Shown here in pieces: positions 9,201 to 17,310 of a DNA stretch of 64,000 nt. This stretch comes from Actinobacteria bacterium HGW-Actinobacteria-4 (GTDB lineage: Bacteria > Actinomycetota > Actinomycetes > Actinomycetales > Demequinaceae): contig PHEW01000003.1 in the NCBI GenBank assembly GCA_002841315.1, forward strand, positions 1 to 64,000, in the 5' to 3' direction. The notes under the pieces were generated by a model. That model was not told the origin of the DNA and did not search any database. It saw nothing but the letters and a program-made list of their open reading frames with translations. Within the stretch, counting starts at the first letter, position 1. Each line of letters starts with the position of its first letter. A program made the position numbers and the translations under genes.

Positions 9201-10334
9201 ATGAGCATCGCAGAGTCGCGAGGCACGTCCGCTGCCAACGCACCGTCGTCAGCCGCGTCGTTTGACGTGCGCCCCAACCCATCGGCCAAGACCGACGCCG
9301 AGCGCGCGGAACTGGTGCGCGAGCTCGCGTTCGGCAAGGTCTTCACCGATCACATGGCGCGCATGCAGTGGCGCGAGGGTGAGGGCTGGTCGGACCGGCG
9401 TGTGGAGGCGTACGGGCCGCTGCAGCTTGACCCCGCCGCTGCGGTGCTGCACTATGCGCAAGAGATCTTCGAGGGGCTGAAGGCTTACAAGCACGCCGAC
9501 GGCTCGGTGTGGCTGTTCAGGCCGGAGGCGAACGCGGAGCGGTTCAATCGGAGTGCCGTGCGCCTCGCGCTACCTGAGCTGCCGGTCGAGGACTTCATCG
9601 GTTCCATCGAGGCGCTCATCGCAACCGATGCCGCGTGGGTGCCCGGCGTCGAGGAAAGCTCGCTGTACTTGCGGCCCTTCATGTTCGCCTCGGAGGCGTT
9701 CCTGGGCGTGCGCCCCGCGCACGTGATCGACTACCTGTTGATCGCCTCTCCCGTTGGCCCGTATTTCGCGGGTGGCATCAAGCCGGTGTCCATCTGGGTG
9801 GCGCAGGGATTCCACCGCGCAGGCCCCGGCGGCACGGGCGCGGCCAAGTGTGGCGGCAACTATGCGGCGAGCTTGCTCCCGCAGCAGCAGGCCTACGCGA
9901 ACGGCTGCCAGCAGGTGCTGTTCCTGGACGCCAAGGATGACCGATTCCTCGAGGAGCTGGGCGGCATGAACGTGTTCGTGGTGCGCCGCGACGGCACCGT
10001 CGAGACCCCGCGCCTGACCGGCACCATCCTCGAAGGCATCACGCGGGACGCGGTGATGACTATCCTCGAGGACGACAACCGCAAGGTGATCGAGAAGGAC
10101 ATCACTCTGGACGAGGTGCGCTCGGGAATCGAGTCCGGCGACATCGTCGAGGTGTTCGCGTGCGGCACCGCGGCAGTGGTCACCCCGGTGGGCCGGCTCG
10201 CGTCGCCCGATTTTGACGTGACCATCAACGGCGGCGAGGCCGGCGACATCACTATGGGCATTCGCCAGAAGCTCACCGACATCCAGTACGGTCGGGCCGA
10301 GGACGCGTACGGCTGGATGCGCCAGGTTCTGTAG
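9201..10334 (+). CDS. ilvE: Branched-chain amino acid aminotransferase
   Basis: 377 residues, class IV PLP aminotransferase. The PLP lysine is Lys216 in AAKCGGNYAASL; the phosphate-binding region is near EVFACGTAAVVTP. It catalyses the last step to Val, Leu and Ile with glutamate. It lies 158 bp after leuB, separated by a long inverted repeat, and so may have partly separate expression. A clear paralogue is encoded at 29006-30106. The leading 20 residues are Ser/Ala-rich and of low information. Confidence 0.95.
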   Translation: MSIAESRGTSAANAPSSAASFDVRPNPSAKTDAERAELVRELAFGKVFTDHMARMQWREGEGWSDRRVEAYGPLQLDPAAAVLHYAQEIFEGLKAYKHADGSVWLFRPEANAERFNRSAVRLALPELPVEDFIGSIEALIATDAAWVPGVEESSLYLRPFMFASEAFLGVRPAHVIDYLLIASPVGPYFAGGIKPVSIWVAQGFHRAGPGGTGAAKCGGNYAASLLPQQQAYANGCQQVLFLDAKDDRFLEELGGMNVFVVRRDGTVETPRLTGTILEGITRDAVMTILEDDNRKVIEKDITLDEVRSGIESGDIVEVFACGTAAVVTPVGRLASPDFDVTINGGEAGDITMGIRQKLTDIQYGRAEDAYGWMRQVL

Positions 10335-10368
10335 CCCCGCGCGGCGGTCCCTAAGGCCCTGTAGAGCG

Positions 10369-11523
10369 CTAGGCGGGCCGGATTAGGTTCCGCAGCGAGG
10401 ACTGGATGGCGACGGTGGCGGCACCGCGGGCCCACCCGGGAAAGCCACTGTCGTCTATGCGAATCTCGAGCGAGTGCGAGTCAGGGTCGCGGTCCTCCGC
10501 CAATTGCTGACGCATGTGAGAGCCTGCAACGTCCAGGAGGGCCAGCCCTTCGCCGCTCAGGACAACTACCTCGACCATGGCTAAGTTAGCGACCAGCGCG
10601 AGCAGCCGTCCCAGCCCGCGGGCGGCGGCCGTGACGATGTCGGAACACACCGTGTCGCCTTCCCTGGCGAGCGTGATGATCTCGCTGAAGTCGAGCTTGC
10701 GCTGGAGCGCCACACTCGCCTGAGCCTCGATGCTCGGAATCGACAGGACTGCCGTCGAACATCCGCGGTGGCCTGCGATGCACCGGGGGCCAGCGGGGTC
10801 GAGCGGGATGTGACCGGCGAGGCCAAGTCCCATGTCGCGAATCCGCACTACTTGATCGTCGCGCACCAGCCCCAAGCCAATGCCCGCGCCAATGGTCACG
10901 ACGGCGAAGTCCGATACTCCGCGTCCAAGCCCAAACCAGTGTTCGCCAGCGGTGAGGGCGGAAAGGTCGTTGTCGACAATGACAGGTAGCTGAAGGTTGT
11001 TCTCGAGGAAGTCCGCCAAAGGAACGTCGCGCCACCCCAGGAACGGGGCACGGTCAACCGTCCGCCCATCCACGGCGGAGCCTCCCAAAGAGACGCCGAC
11101 GGCGACCACGTTGGAGTCGCCAGCGAGTTCGCGCACCAGCTCGGTGACGGCCTTGACCACCACGGCTGGCTCGTGAGACTCGAGCGACCGGCGGGCCGTC
11201 GCGATTTCGCTCACCACGATGTCGGTGAGAACCGCGAAGGCTTCGTCACCGGTGAGCTTGACGCCCACGAAGCGACGGTCGCCAGGCGCGGCAACCAGCG
11301 GACGCGAAGGCCGCCCAGGGCCCTCAAGGGGTTCAGAGGTCTCCACCACGAGGCCCCGGTCAAGCAGGGGCTTGGCCGCGCGCGTCATCGTCGATTGGGA
11401 CAGCGACAATCGCGCGGCCAGTTCGGTTCGAGAGACAGGGCCACGGGCCAAGATGATTGACAGCGCGGCGAGCTCGACGTCGCCGCCGCGCACGCCAAGG
11501 GAGTCTCGTGCCGAGCTTTCCAT
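10369..11523 (-). CDS. ROK-family transcriptional repressor
   Basis: 384 residues: an N-terminal winged HTH (ELAALSIILARGPVSRTELAARLSLSQSTMTRAAKPLL) followed by a ROK sugar-kinase-like domain with DNDLSALTAGEHWFG, the glycine-rich VTIGAGIGLGLV segment and the zinc-site cysteines in CIAGHRGC. The start at 11523 has GGGAGGAA 7 bases upstream; a slightly longer frame to 11565 is less likely. Last gene behind GH36 and the sugar importer, so it probably senses an alpha-galactoside product and represses this locus. Confidence 0.88.
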   Translation of the reverse strand: MESSARDSLGVRGGDVELAALSIILARGPVSRTELAARLSLSQSTMTRAAKPLLDRGLVVETSEPLEGPGRPSRPLVAAPGDRRFVGVKLTGDEAFAVLTDIVVSEIATARRSLESHEPAVVVKAVTELVRELAGDSNVVAVGVSLGGSAVDGRTVDRAPFLGWRDVPLADFLENNLQLPVIVDNDLSALTAGEHWFGLGRGVSDFAVVTIGAGIGLGLVRDDQVVRIRDMGLGLAGHIPLDPAGPRCIAGHRGCSTAVLSIPSIEAQASVALQRKLDFSEIITLAREGDTVCSDIVTAAARGLGRLLALVANLAMVEVVVLSGEGLALLDVAGSHMRQQLAEDRDPDSHSLEIRIDDSGFPGWARGAATVAIQSSLRNLIRPA

Positions 11524-11595
11524 CAGCTGATTCCTCCCGCCTTCTTCCCGTTGGAAACTCAGCATGCCATAGCGAGGCGCGTAACGCCCTAGACC

Positions 11596-13722
11596 CTAGG
11601 TTCGCTGAGCCATGATGAGAATTGCCTCTTCAGGCCACAAGATGGGCGGGCGCAGGCCCACCGAGGCAAGCGCGGCTCCGGTGATCTCGAATCCGTCCAT
11701 CCATGAGGGCGCTCGCCTTTGGACCGACGCGGGTGCGCCGAAGGCCTGGGTCCGGACCCGGTAGGTTGCCGTGGGGTCGAGGCCGGGGACGCGAAAGGCC
11801 GCCGGGCGAGTGCCCGCGGTGGTGGTGAGTTGCACATACGCGAAGATCGCCTCGGAGCGGTCATGAGAGACCACGCCGTGAACAAGCGCGCTTGGATCCG
11901 GGTGCTCCACCCGCACCGTGCGCCCTCCGTGCAGCAGCGCGCGTTGCTCGCGGTAGAAGGCGGTCCACTCCGTGAGCACGGTGAGTTCCTCCTCGGTGGC
12001 GTCGAGCAGGTTCCATTCAATCCCGGCGTGTCCAAAGAGCGCGGTGATCACCCGCATCTGTGCGCTGTGCAACCTGCCCGTGCCGTGGGACACCGTAGGG
12101 CCCACGTGGGTACCGAGCATCTCTGGCGGGATCACCAGACTGGTCCACCGCTGGATCTCTTGGCGCTCAAGAGCGTCGTTTTGATCCGAAGTCCAGAAGC
12201 GATCGGCGTGGAATGCCATGCCGAGGTCGATCCTGCCGCCTCCCGACGCGCACGATTCGATCTCGAGTCCAGGGTTGCGGCGCCGTAGCTCGTCGAGGAT
12301 GTCGTAGAGGGCCTCGGTCTGGCGGCGAACGGCCGGGTGACCCTGATGGCCGGGGTCGGTGAGGAATCTGTTGTGGTCCCACTTGATGTAGTCCACCTGG
12401 TACTCGGCGATGACTGCGTGGACCTGTTCAAGGACGTGCTCCACCACTTCAGGGTTGGTGAGGTCGAGCACGAGTTGGTGGCGGGCAAGCGGGGGCACCC
12501 GTCCGGGCACCTGGAGAATCCAGTCCGGATGGGCCACGTACAGTTCCGAATCTGGGTTGACCATCTCGCCCTCAAACCACAGGCCAAACTGCATCCCTAG
12601 CGCGCGGACCCTGTCGACCAGCGGAGCCAGTCCGTCCGGCCACACGTCGCGAGAGACTACCCAGTCGCCCAAGCCGGACCAATCGTCGCGACGGCTTCCG
12701 AACCATCCGTCGTCAAGGACGAACCGCTCCACCCCAATGGCGGCTGCGCGATCCGCCAACCGAAGCAGGGTGTCGAGGTTGTGGTCGAAGTAGACCGCCT
12801 CCCACACGTTCAAGGTGAGCGGGCGAGGGCTCGAGGGGTGCTCAGCCCTGGCACGCAGCCACGCGTGAGAGCGAGCGCCCAGTCCGTCCAGGCCCTCGTT
12901 GGAGTAGAACGCTGCTACGGTGGGCGCGCGGTAGTGGTCGCCGGGAGCGATTTCTGCTTCGCCGGGTTCAATCAGTTCGCCCGCTCCCAACGCGGCGCGT
13001 CCGGTCACGGCACGCTCGGCGAGGTGACGTGAGTTACCGCTCCACAGCAGGCCCAGGCCCCACACCTCGCCGCGTTCGGTGCCGGCATCAGCGGTTAGTG
13101 CGCATTGCACAATCGTGTAGTCGTGACCCGAGCGGCCCTCGCGGCTCTCGCGCAGGCGTAGGCCCGGGGTCAGGGGTTGGCGCTGGGGCTGGCGTTCGCG
13201 TAGCCACCTGCCGGTGAAGTCCAGCGTGTCCGTGGCGCGGTCGGGGACCGGTAGCCAGACTGCGAGTTCATCAAGGGTGTAGGTGGTGGTTCCCTCGTTG
13301 TGAAGGGTGAAGTCGATCAGCAGCACGCCCTGATCCGTGATGATGAAGGACTGCTCGAGCCGCAGCTCGAGCGCGTCGTCCACAAGGGCCACGCGGCAGT
13401 GCTGGTCATCGTGCTCAACGTCGCGGATGGTGAACTTGGGGGAGAAGCCCAGGTCCCCGCGGTGACCACGGATCGCCGGGCGGCCGGTGAAGCCGCGGGA
13501 GGACTCGCGGAGCATCCCCGGATCGGTGGGATCGTCCAGATCGCTGTGCGGGATGCCTCCGTCAACGAGCGTCCGGAGTGTGGCGGGCGGGACTTCGCCA
13601 AGGCTCGTGCCCCAGTGCAGGACAATCGGATGGCCTGACTCCAGGTCGAGTATCAGCTCGACGCCGCCGGATCGAAGGATGACGCAGGTGTCGTCGAGCA
13701 TGTCTGGAACAGCGGTGAGCAT
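11596..13722 (-). CDS. Alpha-galactosidase, GH36 family
   Basis: 708 residues, matching GH36 length. N-terminal beta-supersandwich, then a (beta/alpha)8 barrel. The nucleophile is the Asp in YIKWDHNR (near residue 448) and the acid/base Asp lies in TSDQNDALERQ (near 513); C-terminal beta domain follows. It hydrolyses terminal alpha-1,6-galactose (raffinose, melibiose, stachyose). No signal peptide, so it acts in the cytoplasm on sugars brought in by the adjacent ABC importer. GAAAGGG precedes the ATG. Confidence 0.93.
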   Translation of the reverse strand: MLTAVPDMLDDTCVILRSGGVELILDLESGHPIVLHWGTSLGEVPPATLRTLVDGGIPHSDLDDPTDPGMLRESSRGFTGRPAIRGHRGDLGFSPKFTIRDVEHDDQHCRVALVDDALELRLEQSFIITDQGVLLIDFTLHNEGTTTYTLDELAVWLPVPDRATDTLDFTGRWLRERQPQRQPLTPGLRLRESREGRSGHDYTIVQCALTADAGTERGEVWGLGLLWSGNSRHLAERAVTGRAALGAGELIEPGEAEIAPGDHYRAPTVAAFYSNEGLDGLGARSHAWLRARAEHPSSPRPLTLNVWEAVYFDHNLDTLLRLADRAAAIGVERFVLDDGWFGSRRDDWSGLGDWVVSRDVWPDGLAPLVDRVRALGMQFGLWFEGEMVNPDSELYVAHPDWILQVPGRVPPLARHQLVLDLTNPEVVEHVLEQVHAVIAEYQVDYIKWDHNRFLTDPGHQGHPAVRRQTEALYDILDELRRRNPGLEIESCASGGGRIDLGMAFHADRFWTSDQNDALERQEIQRWTSLVIPPEMLGTHVGPTVSHGTGRLHSAQMRVITALFGHAGIEWNLLDATEEELTVLTEWTAFYREQRALLHGGRTVRVEHPDPSALVHGVVSHDRSEAIFAYVQLTTTAGTRPAAFRVPGLDPTATYRVRTQAFGAPASVQRRAPSWMDGFEITGAALASVGLRPPILWPEEAILIMAQRT

Positions 13723-13744
13723 GGGGCCCTTTCACGGTGAGGGG

Positions 13745-13781
13745 CCCTTCCTCCGGGACGCTAGGTGTCCCGGAGGAAGGG
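13745..13781. terminator. Strong hairpin between the sugar-binding protein gene and GH36
   Basis: CCCTTCCTCCGGGAC pairs perfectly over 15 bp with GTCCCGGAGGAAGGG around a 7-base loop. No T-run follows on either strand. At this position, after a solute-binding protein gene, such stems usually protect the upstream mRNA and reduce read-through, giving more binding protein than enzyme. Confidence 0.75.
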
Positions 13782-13805
13782 CGGTTGGTGGTGGAGAAGT
13801 GGTTG

Positions 13806-15167
13806 CTACTCGAACAGTTGGTTCACTTGTTCGTTGGCACGAACCAGCGAGTCAGTGCCTGCAGCTCCCGACATGATTCCTTCCATGGCGGGGGTCATGA
13901 TCGCGTTGACGTCGGACTTCTTGTCAGTGATCGGGTACAGCACGGTGGTGCCGTTCTCGACGTGCTGCGTGAAGGCGGTGACGTCCACGCCCTTGGCTTC
14001 GAAGGCCGCGATGGCCTTGTCAGTCGAGGTGGAGATGGCGGGGAACACCACGGCGGCGTCACCCACAACGTCCTGGCAGGCAGCGGAGCCGAGGTACTTG
14101 ACCCATTCCCACGCCGCGTCAGGGTTCTTGGCGGTCTTGGAGATGTTGTCCGCGAGACCGTTGAACATCGAGGCGTTGGAGCCGTTGGGTCCTACCGGAG
14201 TCGCGGCGACGCCTGGAGTGAAGGTGTCGCTCACGGCGCCAAAGACGTGCCCGGTCATCCACGAGCCGTTCGGCACGATCGCCGCGTTGCCTGCGATCAG
14301 CTGGTCGGCCCAGCTGATTCCCTGCTGAGCGGCAAAGGAAGGCATGTAGCCCTTCTCGACCAGTCCGTACCACCAGCCGATGGTCGCTGCGAAGCGCTCA
14401 TCGTCGTAGTTGTAGGACGTTGCCCACACGCCGTCGGTCTGAGTCCAGCCCAGCGTTGCCGTCAGGAAGGACCACTGCGTCTGGCCGTCGGCCCCGCCGG
14501 AGTTTTCCATCCACAAGCCGTAGGTTTCGACGTTGCGCTTGTCGAAGCCGGGCTCGTTGCCACGGACACCGTTCTTGTCGATCGTCAAGCTCGCGATGAG
14601 CTCTTCGTAGGTGCCACCGTCCTGCGGGTTCCAGGTGAGGGAGTTGAGCTCCTCGGTCGTGTAGCCTGCGGCTTCGGTCATCTGAGCGTTGTAGAACAGT
14701 GCGACGGTGTCGAAGTCCTTGGGAAGGCCGTACTGCTTGCCGTCCGGACCCTTCCACAGGTCAACGAGTCCGTCTTGGTAGATGGACATGTCGAGGCCAT
14801 CTCGCGCAATGTAGTCATCGAGCGGGAGTACCTGGCCATTGCTCTGGAACTGGGGGTAGAACGCGACGTGGCTGGTGAAGACGTCATAGTTGGCGCCGGA
14901 CACGAAGCCGGTGGTGATCTTGCTCCAGTAGTCGTCCCAGCCGATCTGCTCGACGTCTACCTTGTACTGGGGGTTCGCCGCGGCGAAGTCAGTAGCGCAC
15001 TGCTGGTAGGCGGGAAGCTGGTTCGAGTCCCAGAGTCCGTAGCTAATGGTCGTGACGTCACCGTTGGTGCCGCCAGTGGTGGCACCGTCCGGGTCTGCGG
15101 TCGAGCAGCCGGCCAGGGTGCCAAGGGCGACCGCGAGCACGGCGGCGGTAATAGGAGACTTCTTCAT
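13806..15167 (-). CDS. ABC sugar transporter solute-binding lipoprotein
   Basis: 453 residues, family 1 extracellular binding protein. The signal peptide ends in a lipobox (LGTLAGCS, Cys21), then an Asp/Gly/Thr-rich linker and the two-lobed binding domain. It captures an oligosaccharide, probably an alpha-galactoside given the GH36 neighbour, for the permeases encoded just upstream. AGGAGGACCTCG precedes the ATG. No ATPase gene lies in the locus; a shared MsiK-type ATPase elsewhere is likely, as is usual in actinomycetes. Confidence 0.92.
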   Translation of the reverse strand: MKKSPITAAVLAVALGTLAGCSTADPDGATTGGTNGDVTTISYGLWDSNQLPAYQQCATDFAAANPQYKVDVEQIGWDDYWSKITTGFVSGANYDVFTSHVAFYPQFQSNGQVLPLDDYIARDGLDMSIYQDGLVDLWKGPDGKQYGLPKDFDTVALFYNAQMTEAAGYTTEELNSLTWNPQDGGTYEELIASLTIDKNGVRGNEPGFDKRNVETYGLWMENSGGADGQTQWSFLTATLGWTQTDGVWATSYNYDDERFAATIGWWYGLVEKGYMPSFAAQQGISWADQLIAGNAAIVPNGSWMTGHVFGAVSDTFTPGVAATPVGPNGSNASMFNGLADNISKTAKNPDAAWEWVKYLGSAACQDVVGDAAVVFPAISTSTDKAIAAFEAKGVDVTAFTQHVENGTTVLYPITDKKSDVNAIMTPAMEGIMSGAAGTDSLVRANEQVNQLFE

Positions 15168-15257
15168 CGAGGTCCTCCTCCTTCTGTTATGGGTGGTTGG
15201 TGCATGAGATGCGCTTGGTTGGCGCCTTCGAGGTGGGAGCGACGCCCGTCGGCGTCA

Positions 15258-16193
15258 TCACTTCACCCCTGAAGATTGAATGGAGCCGACGATCCGACGG
15301 CCAAAGACGAGCACGAGAATGAAGATCGGGATGGCGGCGATCAGCGCGCCCGCCATGAGGCCTGCCCAGTCGGGGCTTCCTTGGGGCGTCTGCGACCGGA
15401 AGATGCCGAGTCCGACGGTGAGCAAGGTGGACTCCTCGGTGCGGCCTACGAGTAGCGGCCACAGGTAGTCGTTCCAGTAGAAGATGAACTGGAGGATGCT
15501 GATGGTGATGATCTGCGGCCACACGATGGGTAGCGCCACCTGGGAGAAGATTCGCCATTGACCCGCGCCGTCAATCACGGCGGCCTCAATGAAGCTGCGG
15601 TTCACTCCCAGGAAGAACTGCCGCAGGAAGAACACCACGAACGGCGAGAAGAACATCGCGGGCAGCGCTATCCCCAGATACGAGTTCAGCAATCCCAGGT
15701 CGCGCACCAGCAGGAAGTTCGGCAACAGGGTGAACATGCCGGGCACCAGCAGGGCCACCAAGAAGATCGAGAACACAGTGTCGCGGCCACGCCACTCGAG
15801 CAGCGCGAAGGCGTAGGCGGCCATGGCGCTGAACATGATCTGGAACACCGTGATGAGCGTGCACACGATGATCGAGTTGATCAGGTATTGGGTGAAGTCG
15901 ATGCTGCCTACCGAACCGCCCTCCGCCATGGCCTCTTCGGTGGTAGCGAGTCCTAGGACGCGACGGATGGGCCCGAGCGTGGGCTCGACGGGCAGCAGGC
16001 TGAGCGGCTCCGAGAACATCGCGCGGTTGTTGCTGAACGCCGTGCGAATCATCCAGTAGAACGGGAACAGCGTCGCGAACACCACGAGGCCGATGGACGT
16101 CCAGCCCAGGATGCGGGGGACCGGGCGTGTCATGGACCGGAACAGGGAGTCTCCGGGGTGGCTGCGGTTCCGCATGCGTTTGGTGGCGGCCAT
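15258..16193 (-). CDS. ABC sugar transporter permease (MalG type)
   Basis: 311 residues with six transmembrane segments and the permease EAA loop (EAAVIDGAGQWRIFSQVALPIVWP) that docks the ATPase. The first 25 residues are basic and cytoplasmic. The start is 1 bp after the stop of the partner permease. It forms a heterodimeric channel with the product of 16195-17118. Confidence 0.92.
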   Translation of the reverse strand: MAATKRMRNRSHPGDSLFRSMTRPVPRILGWTSIGLVVFATLFPFYWMIRTAFSNNRAMFSEPLSLLPVEPTLGPIRRVLGLATTEEAMAEGGSVGSIDFTQYLINSIIVCTLITVFQIMFSAMAAYAFALLEWRGRDTVFSIFLVALLVPGMFTLLPNFLLVRDLGLLNSYLGIALPAMFFSPFVVFFLRQFFLGVNRSFIEAAVIDGAGQWRIFSQVALPIVWPQIITISILQFIFYWNDYLWPLLVGRTEESTLLTVGLGIFRSQTPQGSPDWAGLMAGALIAAIPIFILVLVFGRRIVGSIQSSGVK

Positions 16194-16194
16194 G

Positions 16195-17118
16195 TCAGCG
16201 CTCCAAGTCAGAGTGTCCGGCGCGTAGCACGCGCATCTGGATGAGGGCTATTGAGGCGAGGATGAGCATCAGAATCACCGAGAGCGCGCTCGCGTATCCA
16301 AAGTCGAAGCGCGTGAAGGCGAGGTTGTAGATGTAGTAGGTGATCGCGTTGGTGGCGTCCACTGGTCCGCCCCTGGTCGTGACGGCGATGGTGTCAAAGA
16401 TCTGGAATGACCCCACCACGGTGACCACCAACACGAAGGCAAGCACCGGGCGTAGGAGCGGCAACGTGATGCTGCGGAACACGCGGAACTCGCCGGCACC
16501 GTCAACGTCGGCCGCCTCGTAGACGTCGTGAGGGATAGCTTGGAGTCCCGCGAAGATCAGTAGTGTGGTGTAGCCGAGGTGTCGCCACACGTTGACCATC
16601 GCGATGGTGACCATCGCCCATTGAGAGTCGCCAAAGAATCCGATGCGATCCAGACCCACGGCACTGATCGCCGAGTTGATGAGTCCCAGGTTGTAGTCCG
16701 CGAGCCAGTACCAGACAAGCGCCACAATCACGTTGGCGATCAGGTAGGGGAGCATGACAACGCCGCGGATGAACATGGACCGCGTGAAGCGGTGTAGCAG
16801 GACCGCTAGACCCAGCGCGGCGATGGTTTGAACCACGATGTTGATTGCGACGTATTGAAGCGTGACGGCCATCGACCTCCAGAACACGGGGTCGGAGATC
16901 AGCTTCTGGTAGTTGTCCCCGCCCACGAACTCGGGATCGCTCAGGAGGTTGTAGTCGGTGAAGCTTAAGTAGAGGCCGCGGACGGCCGGCCACGCGAAGA
17001 ACACGAGGAAGCCAATCAGCGCCGGAAGCAGGAACATGAGGGCCGGGGCAAGCTGGCCATAGCGTCGAGAAACCCGGACCGCGAGGGCGGGTTTCGTGGA
17101 GAGGGGCGTCGTTGCCAC
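16195..17118 (-). CDS. ABC sugar transporter permease (MalF type)
   Basis: 307 residues, six transmembrane helices, EAA motif EAADVDGAGEFRVFRSITLPLLRP. I take the GTG at 17118 because GGAGG lies 8 bases upstream; the in-frame GTG at 17127 overlaps that ribosome site. First gene of the importer operon, whose upstream region carries the palindrome CTTGC-N5-GCAAG. Confidence 0.9.
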   Translation of the reverse strand: MATTPLSTKPALAVRVSRRYGQLAPALMFLLPALIGFLVFFAWPAVRGLYLSFTDYNLLSDPEFVGGDNYQKLISDPVFWRSMAVTLQYVAINIVVQTIAALGLAVLLHRFTRSMFIRGVVMLPYLIANVIVALVWYWLADYNLGLINSAISAVGLDRIGFFGDSQWAMVTIAMVNVWRHLGYTTLLIFAGLQAIPHDVYEAADVDGAGEFRVFRSITLPLLRPVLAFVLVVTVVGSFQIFDTIAVTTRGGPVDATNAITYYIYNLAFTRFDFGYASALSVILMLILASIALIQMRVLRAGHSDLER

Positions 17119-17137
17119 TCGGATCACCTCCGATTAA

Positions 17138-17152
17138 CTTGCGTTATGCAAG
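17138..17152. promoter_or_regulatory. Putative operator of the alpha-galactoside operon
   Basis: CTTGCGTTATGCAAG is a perfect 5-5-5 inverted repeat about 20 bp upstream of the first importer gene. The size and position suit a ROK or LacI-type repressor site; the ROK gene at the far end of the same cluster is the obvious candidate. Confidence 0.55.
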
Positions 17153-17279
17153 CAACGGTAGGGCCATGGTCCTGCTTTGTCAAGGCCCAATTGCAATCTG
17201 GGCCTGGCATTGCTCGCGTTACGGTAGCAATGAGCGTGCCGATGGCACTGGACGGCCGCCCTAGGACCTTTCGCGATGC

Positions 17280-17304
17280 AACCTACGCGACCGTAGGTTA
17301 CGAT
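17280..17304 (+). promoter_or_regulatory. Palindromic operator overlapping a leaderless promoter
   Basis: AACCTACG-CGAC-CGTAGGTT (17280-17299) is a perfect 8 bp inverted repeat. Its last base begins the -10 box TACGAT (17299-17304), which lies 6 bases before the ATG at 17311. A repressor bound here would cover the -35 to -10 interval. The shape is that of a TetR-family operator; the regulator is not encoded next to it. Confidence 0.65.
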
Positions 17305-17310
17305 CAAATC

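Noticed and set aside
9601-9640. Near-matches of the iterated motif such as ACCGATGCC and CATCGGT
   Set aside because: Not counted; only exact GCATCGGC/GCCGATGC cores were included, to avoid inflating the enrichment.
13745-13781. Reading the GH36-side hairpin as a rho-independent terminator
   Set aside because: No T-run on either strand; kept as a stability or attenuation stem.
13737-15272. 511-codon frame opposite the sugar-binding protein gene
   Set aside because: Composition is the complement of a lipoprotein gene with a clear lipobox and family match.
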